From Lingula anatina (taxonomy: Eukaryota; Brachiopoda; Lingulata; Lingulida; Lingulidae), in assembly GCF_001039355.2 (NCBI RefSeq), contig NW_019775885.1:106976-170975 (forward strand): DNA of 64,000 nucleotides, given 5' to 3'. This document shows, one piece after another, positions 26,241 to 36,897 of this stretch. Below the pieces are notes generated by a model. The model had not been told where the DNA came from, did not search any database, and was given only the letters and a program-made list of their open reading frames with translations. Position 1 is the stretch's first letter; each line of letters begins with the position of its first letter. A program made the translations under genes and the position numbers.

Positions 26241-29200
26241 CTAGTACATCTGCGAGCACGGAGGAGGATAACCTGAAAAGGCGCCGCTTTGAAAGGGGGG
26301 CACTGTGGGGGGCGGATACGGGTGTCCCTGGTGTCCTGCAGTATACGGAGGAGGAGGAGGAGGAGGCTGGTGATGTGGCGGTCCGCCATAAAACGACCCC
26401 GGCTGAGGTCCTCGGAAGCCCGGTCCTGAGGACCACGCCGATGGTGGATGCCCCGGTGGGGGTCTCTGTGTCATTCCAGGGGGTGCCATTCCCGGTCCTA
26501 CGTACCCCCCTGGTGCGGTATGCATTGGAGGTTGAATACACGCAGTGTTGGTGGTCGTGCTGGTCTGTGTTATAATTGTAGCTACTGGTAGAGGCGCGGG
26601 AGTAGCAGGCTGGATAACATGAACTGTAACATAGAACGGTATATGAAAATATTTAGCATTCTCCCAGTAGAATACGATATTGTATACTATTTGATTTTAA
26701 ACAATTAATTACTGTGGCGGAGGCCAATATGTTGCTTTGACTATTGACTGAATTGATTGACTGAGTTGACAATTGTCTCATTATGTTATTTGATACCGTG
26801 TGATTATTCCACGAATATATGTGAAGCAGATGAAACCCAAATATGGTAGTATCACTGAATTTCCTACCCTGTTATTTGTTCAGTACCTGTTTGTTGAAGG
26901 AACGCCCTGGACGTACAGGTAAGTTCCGTACACAGATCCATTAAGTTCACGTAATTATAGATTAATATAACGTAGGCTTCTTTCATCGTGACTTTATTAT
27001 CGTATCAACTCTACTCTTCCCACTTTTTCAGTTTAAACCAGAATTTATCGTTAAACCGAAACCTACCAGTTGTTCCTCCACGTTCGGGTCCAGATTTCAT
27101 ACACCTCACCACGGATCTGACAATGATGACCACGAACACTATGACAACAGCAGTAGCAAACAAGCCTGCGACAATCCCAACCCTAGGGTACACAAAAATA
27201 AATACGATTTATATCGGGTGCTGTATAACACATATTTCTCATAAACTTATAACTTTTGCAGAAGCACAGGACTTCTGCCTAAGAAAAAGGTGATGCGATC
27301 ACTACATTGAATCATTGTGAGTTTTCATCTATATTTACTTATTTTATATGGGGATGATACTTTTAAAATATACTCATCATATCTAAGCAAAAATATTCAT
27401 TTCATAAACGTCCGCATAAATCCATGTACAGACTGCTTTTGAATTGCCATAAAGGTAAAATAAATCACTTACACATTTCCCATTCCGCTAGGTGTTTCAG
27501 TGCAGGAAGTGTGTCCGTTCAGTGGTCTATTTCTTTAAGCCTCCCAATAAATCCACTTTGTTCACTTGGTACAACTATTTGGAATAAGAACCTGTGAATA
27601 ATATAATAGCAGATGTCAATTCGTCGTCTGACGAAAGAAAATATTAACGCTTAAATAAAGTGAGTCACATCATGATGTCCAGGATTAAGTGTGGGGCCGT
27701 TAACCATGGGAAACCTATGGTCAACGTTCTCTAGAAAGGTCCGCTATAGGTAATTTCTTCCTGATTTGTAAACCCACCACGACCCACCCACCCATCCAAC
27801 CACCCACACACGTACACACACACTAACTCACTTTGTGACAGTCACCTGCTCCTCGTCCGTCGAAAAAGCTGTTCACACCTACAGGAAACTTTGTGAATAA
27901 GAGTCCTTTCTACTGTGACAGTGACATTAAAATGGCGAACGCACACTTGTCATCGATCCAGTAGCACACTTAAAAAAGGTTGCATTTTATGTAGATTACT
28001 ACGGTATCGACCCATGGACGCGGTTACTGGTTATGACGTTGTTCAATTCTTTCATGTAAACATTGATATCCCAGCAGAGGGCGTGGCAATCGATTAAAAC
28101 TATAACTTGGCCGCATAAGCATTAAAGACTGTGCGCAGTTATAGTCTACATTGCCACGGGAATTTATCAGTTAATGTCAATGCAGTGAAATATTTAGTCA
28201 CGCGAAATTAATCAGCTGATACATAACTCAAGTGTGACTTTAAAAGTTACCTTACAGCCATAGGCACAAAAACTTCTCAATTGCAGTTTCATTCTTAATT
28301 TTTTGGTGGGGGTGGTGGTGGTGGTGGTGGGGAGGGGGGGGGGGAGATGGGGCTGTCTGATCCTTGGACTGGACACACACCTGTTTGGAAAATATTAAGG
28401 CAGGAATGACTAAGGCTGCTTTGAACTGGCATTTTTGTACATGTTATCAATCACCCACTTTTCGAGATTATGCTGCACTCAGTGGGGATCAATGAAGCAT
28501 AGAAGAAGACTGGTTGCGGTTGTTCTCAACATTTTTGTGTAGGGAATATAATAATAATAATAATAACTAGACTGCAACTGGCTTAAGCCAATGGCAGAGG
28601 ATTCCTCTGCAAAATAGGTGTGGAAATGCTCTTACAAGGTCATGTGAAGGTCATGGGTGAAATTTGACCCCTTATTCTGAAAGAGCATGTGCGAATTGGG
28701 GGGGGGGTCAAAAAACATCACTTTTAGCCCACTTCAATATCTCTCCATGAAATAGCCGAATGACCTTGAAAATGAGGGTCAAGGTCAAATTTGACATTTG
28801 ATTTGAGGGTGTTGGGTACACGTTTGGGGTAGTTTACTATAGCATGTTATCACAAAAAATCAATGTTTCATGGAGAAATTGACAAAGTCACTATTTCTGT
28901 GAAATTATTAATATTTAAAAATCTATATTAAAAAAACTAATCAGTCAATTGTCAATATTATTAGATACTGCACTGGATAGATATCTAGGGCAACTTTTTA
29001 CATCATCCTTGTGGCTCTGTGACATCTGGTTTACCCCCTGCCGAGTGTCAACCTCCTGGAGCATATTTTGCAATAGGTTGACCTTGACCTGACCTACTTT
29101 CCTAAAATTAAGTCACTTGATATAGAATTACATGTATTGTGTAACCTCACCTGTGAAAGGATTTGTCAAAATGTTGAAAATTCTAGGAGATATTGCATTT

Positions 29201-29571
29201 TGAAATTTGCAAAAATTTCACTTTAAAAGGCTCTGTGACCTTGAAAATTAGGTCAAGGTCAAAAAGATTGGGTGGACAGGAATAACTTTTCATAGGCTAT
29301 CAGTATGAATTTTTTCAGAATTTTAGAAAGAAATTTTTTGACGAAAAATAATAATAATAAGAAGAAGAAGAATAAGAATACCAAAAACAATAGTATTCCT
29401 CTATGGGGAATCCTAATAATAATAATAATAATATATTAAAACGTGCCCGCAGTGTTTTATATATGTTGAAAAATATATTAATCTTTAGCGGTTTATTTTT
29501 TTACCCGACTGTATGATTACCACCATCACCACACATGTGAACATACATGTAGACTTGACATGGATATCCAT
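26241..29571 (-). CDS. Shisa-like membrane protein without a visible Cys module (gene D)
   Basis: Duplicate of gene C. Supported exons: signal peptide 29571..29505, possible 33-bp exon 27878..27846, juxtamembrane 27526..27473, transmembrane 27182..27067, proline-rich tail 26623..26241. Exon lengths equal those of gene C except the tail, which is one codon shorter in its polyproline run. In the juxtamembrane exon a CTT to CTG difference is silent, which hints that this segment is translated. The PPPPPPY motif and C-terminal CSQMY are conserved. Unlike gene C, a stretch of the family 5' flank is kept upstream (29580-29850). As in gene C, no Cys-Tyr module was found and the ectodomain frame is unresolved. 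Confidence 0.6.
28566..29415. mobile_element. Interspersed repeat with GGTCAAGGTCA motifs
   Basis: About 0.85 kb present in unit 2 but absent from the same place in unit 1, where only an AAT microsatellite occurs. It contains several TGACCTTGA / GGTCAAGGTCA blocks and starts near GCAGAGGATTCCTCTGC; the far end reads ATTCCTCTATGGGGAATCCT, weakly inverted to the start. No ORF of note, so non-autonomous. I recall GGTCAAGGTCA-rich repeats as common in molluscan genomes, but the class is undetermined. Confidence 0.65.
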
Positions 29572-29590
29572 GGCGTTGATATGAAATTTA

Positions 29591-30811
29591 TTAGTATATG
29601 ACTACTTTGAGTAGTTCGCAAAAATCTTCTACTTCAAATAGTTCGTCATAATCCTAAAATACGACCACATGCTTAGACAGTCCCGCCTTCGGTCTTGTCG
29701 AACCTACGACCTAGATGGGTGACCTTTCAACGTTTCAGGTCATTTACTGACTGAACAGTGATTTCCCAGTGCATTTCATATCAGCTGTCTAATGTTCTTA
29801 TCAGCGACTGCCAGCTTAAGTGGGTCATGTTTATATGTATAGCTGCTCTTGGGTTTGTTAGAAGGGGGTGCATTTTGGTGAATCATATTGACTGACGATT
29901 TTGATGTTGTTACTGTATCTAATTAGCATCGATATAAGCTACAGTTCTTTATGTCTCCTCATTAACCCAAGCGAATATATAAGTAAAGGACAAACACAAA
30001 TATGGTGTTCGAAATTTGGCCGATAGCGGCCGCTTTTATTGAAAGGCCCCTCTAGTAAAAGAATAGTGTGAGTTATTATATTGCATTAGATCGTTTTAAA
30101 AGCGATTAACACCACTGTCATTTTTATTCTCTGTTTGGTCAGTTTTGCTCAATTGCAGCAAAGAAAAAAGAATTCATAATAACAAAACTATAGATATAAT
30201 AAAATAAAAATGACGTTATGTCAATTAACAACAAGCAGACATTGAATCAACATCCTGAACGGTTTATAAATTATATGAAATATATTAATGAGGCTAAAAT
30301 CACTTGTAACTTAAAAGTGTCACATTCCTGGAGGAGGCCCGCACGAAAATGCAGTAGTATCGAAGTACCAAAGAAGCATTAACGCAGTAGTGGTGCGGAG
30401 CATATTTGCAGTATAGATATATGCAGTATAGCTACTGCAATTCTACTCCAAAAAGTACATAGGTTTGTACAGAGAGGGGCATTAATGCAGTAGATTAGCA
30501 GCATGATAGAAGCATGTTTCAAATATGCTAATTAGCTCCCTAATCGAAGCAGATTTGAAGCATGTTTGCAGTATGATTGCAGTAGTCTACTGCGCTGGAG
30601 TTTCTACTGCGATTTCTTGCGGGGGGGGGGGGTGGGGGGATAGGTAGCATCTATTTATGTATATTGGGGAGGGGGTTCGGCATAACTGGGTGGTCCGGTC
30701 ATTACCGAATCCACTCGGTGCATCCGATGCAGTTACAGGTTCCCATGGTAATGAATCGTGTGTCAATTCTGGTCCTAGTTCTGTGGTTGGTGGTATCATT
30801 CCTGGTCCATA
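29591..30811. other. 5' flank of gene D and spacer to gene E
   Basis: 29690-30310 is the family 5' flank and matches 35230-35900 upstream of relic H. 30350-30610 holds a degenerate run of GCAGTA/GAAGCA-like words. From 30587 it is the former 3' part of the gene E tail exon, beyond its premature stop. No other gene. Confidence 0.6.
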
Positions 30812-31831
30812 TCAGGCATTTGGCGCCTGTATCCCTGACCCCTGTGCAACGAACTGTTGAGACATTCCTGGCCCATATCCTGTATTTGGTGGAGGTGACG
30901 ACAGCCCAATTGAGTAGCCTTGTCCTACTGGTACGGTCGCTGTTGTGTACACAATGGCATTTCTAGGGGTTTGTATCACTGAAAAAATATATTATATAGA
31001 ATTACCTGCAGCCCCTTACGTTAACGTTCTTCTACCATGTATTTTTTTTGTTTGTTTTCAATGCAAATTGAAAAAGTTTCAGACGGCATTATCAGACGGA
31101 AAGAGTCACATGTCTTTTCCTTACCGCCTCCTCTCCTTCGTTTACAATAGCAACAGCAGATTAAGGCACACATGGTAAGGAAACCGACTGTAGAGCCAAC
31201 TATAATAACGCTCCTAAAGCGGAAAAAATTCAAAACCCGAGTTAACAGTTTAATAAAGGCCACACATTCAGAAACCATGACCCTATTTCCAAAAAAAAAA
31301 AAAAAAAAAAAATGTTATGAAAAATTATGATTGTTTGTTGCACATGCAGTAGTAACATGTCATATATTGCTAAGGTGTTTGGTGGATTTTTACAATCAGG
31401 AGGGTTGGATAAATAGCCAGGTCAAATTTACGGTAAATGGCTAGGTCAGATTTACGACCAGAAAGCTGATCTGACTTAGNAAAAAAATCGGGCCGAAATA
31501 TTAAGTCTATTTTAACCCGCGATAAGTCAAAAGTAGGATTTTTAAAAACGCAAACTTTTTTTACATGTTGTCATAAGTATCGTTATTCATTTATTTATTT
31601 CATTGCTATGTAATATATATAATATATAGGGCCTATGGAGACATACAGTGACTGTTAATATTGACTTTACGTATACATCTCCGTATATATTCTGATCTTT
31701 GTGTCTGCAAGTGTCATTGCCGTTGGTGCTGCCAATCAAAATTTGAAGAACAGTAAAAAATGATGCAAGACAGTAGAATTTTGTTAACACACGCAAACAT
31801 ATAACAGTTACGAAATGTAAATAAAAGTACA

Positions 31832-31883
<52 letters not shown>

Positions 31884-32497
31884 GAACAAACATTATTACA
31901 CTGTGAACACCATACTTTGGAATACGTACATTTCTAAAGCACCTGGACTGCCTGGACTGTGCGTAGGGACGGTGCCTGTGGAAAGAGAGGAATAACTATC
32001 ATAGTAACTATCGTATGCAGAGGTACAGCAGTATTTACTGGTAGATGTCCCGCAGCAGTAATAGGAACAGTACAACGAACCTCTGTAACTGCCAGATGAC
32101 GTGTAATATGGGCAGCAATATTCACCCCCGCTTACTGGAAAAAACGTCAAGTTGAAATTGAACCTGATTAATTTATTATTTCCAATGTTATGATGTTTAG
32201 TTACTGTTGCATGTTTAATTAAATCAAGGGAACATACAGTATGATTAATTTACTATCCTTCTTTACTTTCTTTACCTTCATTTTTCTTTTCATATAATCA
32301 TAATTGTATCTACACTTTTGATTATATGTGTTCAAGATTTTGGTTAAGGAATTACCGAGTCTGTGCTTTATTTTGTACTCATTTTGGTCTTATTGTGTAT
32401 CCTTTATTATATGTAAATATTCTAAGATGTAAATTTTATTTTTATTCATTTTTTGTACAAGTTCAACCTTTTGGTTTATATGTTTTAATAAATTTAC

Positions 32498-32549
<52 letters not shown>

Positions 32550-34096
32550 GTCATACAGGTAGCATAGACAGCAGGAACCAACCCCATATATGGACCTCAC
32601 TTCAATACCCGTTATTTTTTCTAATACTTCCTTATTGCTTATAATCAGCAGTAGCGGGTTTAGAGGGAGGGTCAGGGGGGTCCTGACCCCCCTTCGGTTT
32701 CTGAAAAAAAATCACATTTATATTCCCCTGTTGGAATTAGAATTTTGACCAGCTGATTTAAACCGTACCAAATGGCACCGTTCGACCCCCCTTCAAATAA
32801 TCCTGGGTCTGCCCCTGATCATTATATCTTTACAGCTCAATTCCTTTTTTATAATTGTCCCCCTGAGGTTGGTTGTTTGCGAACGATGTTATATATACGA
32901 GTTCAAAATAGGACGCTAAGCAAATTTATTGCGGAACAGTATATAAACACATTGTTTTATCACGTATGGCATTATTAATGCGTCACTCGACCCATTTTAT
33001 TGTATTTATTGTATTTTGTACTCATTGAAATTTAAGGATACAATGGAAAGATAAAGCACTAAAGGATGTGATTACTCAGTATATGTATCACACCTTCGCT
33101 CTAAAAGGCTGTGCAAAATTCAATTGGGTTGTAAATAAGGAATATGTCACCATTGTTTCGCATCATTCACTGAAAATATTTGTCTAAAATTCACAACAGG
33201 CTTATCATACTATTGAATTAACAAAAACACATTTTTCTTGATATGAATAATATCATTAATGGATGTGAAATAATTCACTACAATATATGTCCATATTGAA
33301 TTATTCAAGTTTTTAGATAACTTAAGCATTAGAGGCCATAAAAATAAAACATTTGTAAGAAAAAGAGTTTCATAAAGGAAGATGTACAGTCATCATAATT
33401 TTCCAGTGGTTTTGATGACGGTGTTTTTAATTTTGTGTCACTCCTGCAATTGAGATGCAGACTGGTAGAATCATTCGTAAAAGTATAATCAGAAATGTAG
33501 AACTTAAAGGGATAATAACTCTTCCTATGAGATCTATATTTCACAATAAAAACATTGTGAATAACTCAAAGAAATAACATATTCTGTTTTACGACAAAAA
33601 CAGCAGTTATAGCTATTATTCTGATATCTGAGCTTGTCTTCAGATCACATGACCTCCATTGATGGCTATACTATGTTATAATCTCTTAAGAGATTTTAAC
33701 AAAAAACCAAACTTTTTAGAAAAAAACCAGGGACTAACTTTGAATGTAAAAATGGATTCACTAACCATTGGTGAGTATGGGGAAATTGTTGTTTACTCCA
33801 GGAAAATTCATTTTTTGGCCAAAACGAAGAGTTATTATCCCTTTAAGGGATTTCGCAATGGTTTTTGGTAGGAATAAACCATAGTGACAAAGGTAAAATA
33901 TTCTACGCTTCCAGAACAATATGTTTTTTTTAATTTAAAAGCACTCAAAAGGTCTTACGCACATTGTGTGTCTTTTAAAAGTATTCTGTAAAATGTAACA
34001 ATATTAATTATTAAGCAGTTCATTTTACATACCTGACAGGTTGATTGCCAAAAACATTATCACACATGTTAACATGAACTTGACTTGCTTTCCCAT
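30812..34096 (-). CDS. Shisa/CYYR1-like protein with one Cys-Tyr module and truncated tail (gene E)
   Basis: Exons: signal peptide 34096..34033 (starts MGKQVKFM), module 32134..31930 (phase 1 to 2), transmembrane 31213..31125 (GSTVGFLTMCALICCCYCKRRR) and tail 30978..30812. The frame is open to a TGA at 30814..30812, giving 174 codons. In genes F and G the same codon is Gly (..PN-x-GYGP). Beyond it a one-base insertion around 30690-30710 also shifts the frame away from the PPPQY and PPPPY motifs seen in F and G. The final module Cys (SLSTC in F) is Gly here (LSTGTV). So E is either a short-tailed variant or a decaying gene. The module begins VSGGEYCC after a strong TTTTTTCCAG acceptor. Confidence 0.7.
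31833..31882. repeat. Poly(A) tract
   Basis: About 48 consecutive A residues within the gene E intron, just downstream of the module exon in gene orientation. Confidence 0.9.
32497..32549. repeat. (TTA)n microsatellite
   Basis: About seventeen units in gene E intron 1. Genes F (39075-39112) and G (45823-45874) have the same tract at the same place in their intron 1, so it predates the gene duplications. Confidence 0.9.
32647..32816 (+). mobile_element. MITE with CAG..GCGG-type inverted ends in gene E intron
   Basis: Begins CAGCAGTAGCGGGTTTAGAG and ends ..AATCCTGGGTCTGCCCCTG, imperfectly inverted. It shares its end and the ACCGTACCAAATGGCACC block with the fragment at 14350-14512. The paralogous intron of gene F (about 39230) lacks it, so it inserted after E and F separated. 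Confidence 0.6.
33503..33847. mobile_element. MITE with TTAA ends (piggyBac-like) in gene E intron
   Basis: 345 bp bounded by exact inverted repeats AGGGATAATAACTCTTC / GAAGAGTTATTATCCCT, each flanked by TTAA. The paralogous intron of gene F has a single TTAA at the matching place (about 39918-39921), which is the expected empty site. TTAA duplication is typical of piggyBac-family elements. The interior has no transposase. Confidence 0.75.
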
Positions 34097-34380
34097 AGCG
34101 TTGATTCAAGCAGTTATAAGCTAGTGATAACTTTGAAGACAAAACTCTTACTCCACAAAGATCGTCAAAATCCGAAACTATGACTTTGCGTTGTGACAGT
34201 TTCGTCTGCGGTCCAGAGGAACTTTAAGTCTAGATTGGCGACATTCCCAAGCAGTGGGGCACACGTCACTGAGCCCCTTAAGTATTTTATGACATTTTAT
34301 GACAACGTTTATCTTATAAGACCTCCGGCTAACATGGGTCATGCTTGTATGTATGCAGTTGCTATTGTAGTCGTTATAAG

Positions 34381-34412
34381 TCGATTACGCATGCGTCACT
34401 GGCGGCTTCTTC
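34381..34412 (-). promoter_or_regulatory. Conserved promoter block, gene E
   Basis: A ~32-bp block containing TTACGCATGCGTCACTGG, with the near-palindrome TGACGCATGCGTAA on the gene strand, 285 bp upstream of the start codon. The same block is kept at almost the same distance upstream of genes F and G while surrounding sequence has drifted. Candidate CRE/NRF1-like promoter element. Confidence 0.5.
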
Positions 34413-34959
34413 AAGGTGACCATGACATACATGTAGCGACGTCAAGTGTCCGTACGTTAGACTTTACATTGTACTCGCCCGTCAGATGCTGTTCTCAAAT
34501 AAAAAAAAGTGTCATGACTGGTGACTTACGATCATATCAGACAGTAAACTTCCTTTATTTATGCCAAAGTTTAATCATCTTATCATTCAAGTGATGCATG
34601 TAAAAAGTATAAAACTCTTATTTATTGTACTACATGGGCTTTATGACAGCATGATTGCAACCTCCCTTCCATGACACAATCGTTTATTGGCCAATAACAC
34701 TTATTGCTTTTTTTAATAGTTTAAACACAGTTTAAGTGATAATTGAAATGACTGATAAATGAATACTTTTGCAAAGATTATTTGATTTTGTATTTCAGCC
34801 AACTTTGCTTAATAGCAGATTAATAGCAGATTATGTCAGTGACATAAATCACCACAATGTAAAATTGTAAAAGACAATATTACAATTATACTTTTTGTGA
34901 TAAAATTGTCATTCTTTGAATGTAATCATTTTCCTTGATTACTGTAATATGGTATTTAA
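34413..34959. other. 5' flank of gene E and spacer
   Basis: AT-rich, no gene recognised. Upstream flank similarity to genes F and G continues to about 34600. Confidence 0.5.
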
Positions 34960-35225
34960 GGGAAGGTAAGAGGGAGGGGTAGGGGGGTATGCAGCATCTC
35001 TTCCCGGGTGCAGTGGAGGGGGTTAGGCATGACTGGATCCGCTCAGTGCATCCGGTGCAGGTACCCCTGGTCCTGAATTGGGTGCCAATCCTGGTCCTAG
35101 TCCTGTAGTCGGTTGTGGAATTCCTGGCTCATACCCCGTATATGGTGGAGGTGATGAAAACCCGACTGGGTAGCCCTGCCCTATGGTCGCCGCCGTGTAT
35201 ACAGCGACATTTCCCGGTCCACATG
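34960..35225 (-). pseudogene. Shisa-like tail exon relic (H)
   Basis: Reads as the proline-rich tail of genes E, F and G (VYTAATIGQGYP.., SSPPPYTGYEPGIPQPTTG, then SGSSHA) but meets a stop there, and a partial PPPLHPG follows. No TM, module or signal exon is near. Just beyond 35225 the sequence switches to the family 5' flank (35230-35900 resembles 29690-30310), so an internal deletion has joined tail exon to promoter region. Confidence 0.75.
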
Positions 35226-36420
35226 CTACAGTTTATGATCTAGATAGGTGACATTCCCACGTTTCAGGTCACCCATTTACTGATTGAACAGTGATTTCCA
35301 AGTGCATTTCGTATGAAGTATTGAATGTGCTTATCAGCGACTGCCAACTGAAATGAGTCATGTTTGCATGTAGCTACTAATGAGTTTGTTAGAGGGAGGT
35401 GCATTTTTTTTTAATCATATCACTGACGATTTTGATGTTGTTCTTAATTACTGTATCTAATGAAGGTAGCTTATTTTATTAATATAATATATAGCATTGA
35501 TATAAGCTACAATTCTTTATGTCTCCTCATTAACCCAAGCGAATATATAAGTAAAGGACAAACACAAATACGGTGTTCGAAATTTGGCCGATAGAGGCCG
35601 CTTTTATTGAAAGGCCCTCTAGTAAAAGAATAGTGTGAGTTATTATATAGCATTAGATCGTTTTAAAGGCGATTAACACCACTGACATTTTCATTCTCTG
35701 TTTGGTCAGTTTTGTTCAATTGCAGCAAAGAAAAAAGAACCCTTAATAATAAAACTTCATATATAATAAAATAAAAATTATGTTATGTCAATTATAACAA
35801 GCAAGACATTGAAGCAACATCATGAACGGTTTATAAATTATATGAGATATATCAATGAGGCTTAAATCACTTGTAACTTAAAAGTTTCACATTCCTGACA
35901 TTAAAACCATATTTTTAGCTGTATTTCATTACCATAAGGTAAACTGAACAATTTTTGCAATTATGAAATGCCATGCGGGAGAAGTAAAATGATTTTTTAA
36001 GGTTAGCATTCCAAACGTTTTTACAGTTGTTATCGATTATTTAGAATCGGTCATTATTTAGAATTGACTATTTTTTTTAGGAATAAAATCATTCATGTTT
36101 TTTGTGAAATGTTTATTGGCTACAATGAAAAAAAAAGACAATATCAAAACTACATTGTTTCAATCAAATATTCTTTGTGTGCAGTAATTTTCTTTAATTT
36201 CTGAAAACTAATAGATTAAAAATCCATAATACATCGGAATAAAATGCATTGTAATGAAGGCAGATATCTTTTCACAAAGGCAAAGCGTATTACATCAATG
36301 TGTTTAAAATGTTTTAAACATTAAAAAGACGCACCTGCTAGCATCATGGCTTTATTAGAACCAACGATATATAATTCTCTGGTTAGATAAAGTATGGAAC
36401 TTATGTGACAGCTGTCTGCG
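35226..36420. other. Family 5' flank copy and AT-rich spacer
   Basis: 35230-35900 is a copy of the D-type upstream flank at 29690-30310. 35900-36420 is AT-rich with nothing recognised. Confidence 0.6.
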
Positions 36421-36870
36421 TGTGCGTCCTCTTGCTGGAGGAGAGGTGCTACAAGAAAATGTAGATTTCGGGGTCGCTGGAAGCAGAACAGTTCTGTTCA
36501 TTTACGGAGATGTTTTTTGCCCCATCGGTGTCAGCCAATTGGCTCTTTTGGAAAACAACAGCACCCTACAACACCTTGTTATACCTTACAGAACCATTCC
36601 ATCCCATTTGTACAGTACGTGCAATATTCCAGGACAACTTTTACTTGCAGCATGACAATGCTACTCCTCATACTGCCCGCTTGGTTGGAAATTATATGAA
36701 CGAAAAAAATTCTGATCATTACCCAACCTGCTAAAAGCCTTTATATGAACCCAATTAAAATCTTTGGGACGGAATATTATAAGCAGTTTACAGGATAAAC
36801 CCAAGCCTTGCAAATTTACAACAGTTAAAGCAAGTTTTGACTCTTGGGTGGAACAGCATAACTAGTATTT
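36421..36870 (+). pseudogene. Tc1/mariner transposase relic downstream of gene F
   Basis: Broken frames carry the Tc1 pattern: FQDNFYLQHDNATPHTARLV (second catalytic Asp block), then P-A-K-S..MNPI for the S-P-D-L-N-P-I-E block, then NLQQLKQVLTLGWN (C-terminal helix). Several frameshifts. It differs from the Tc1 copy at 17669 and is older. A shorter copy of the same relic lies downstream of gene G. Confidence 0.75.
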
Positions 36871-36897
36871 AAAATAGCATAGGATATTTGGTATCAA

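Larger units (their letters stand above)
22570..29590. repeat. Tandem segmental duplication carrying genes C and D
   Basis: Unit 1 (about 22570-25602) and unit 2 (about 25815-29590) align through exons, introns and flanks with only scattered differences. Unit 2 is longer because of a ~0.85-kb repeat inserted at about 28566-29415. Unit 1 homology stops at about 25602, just upstream of the gene C start codon and next to an ambiguous base (n) at 25604. Confidence 0.85.
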
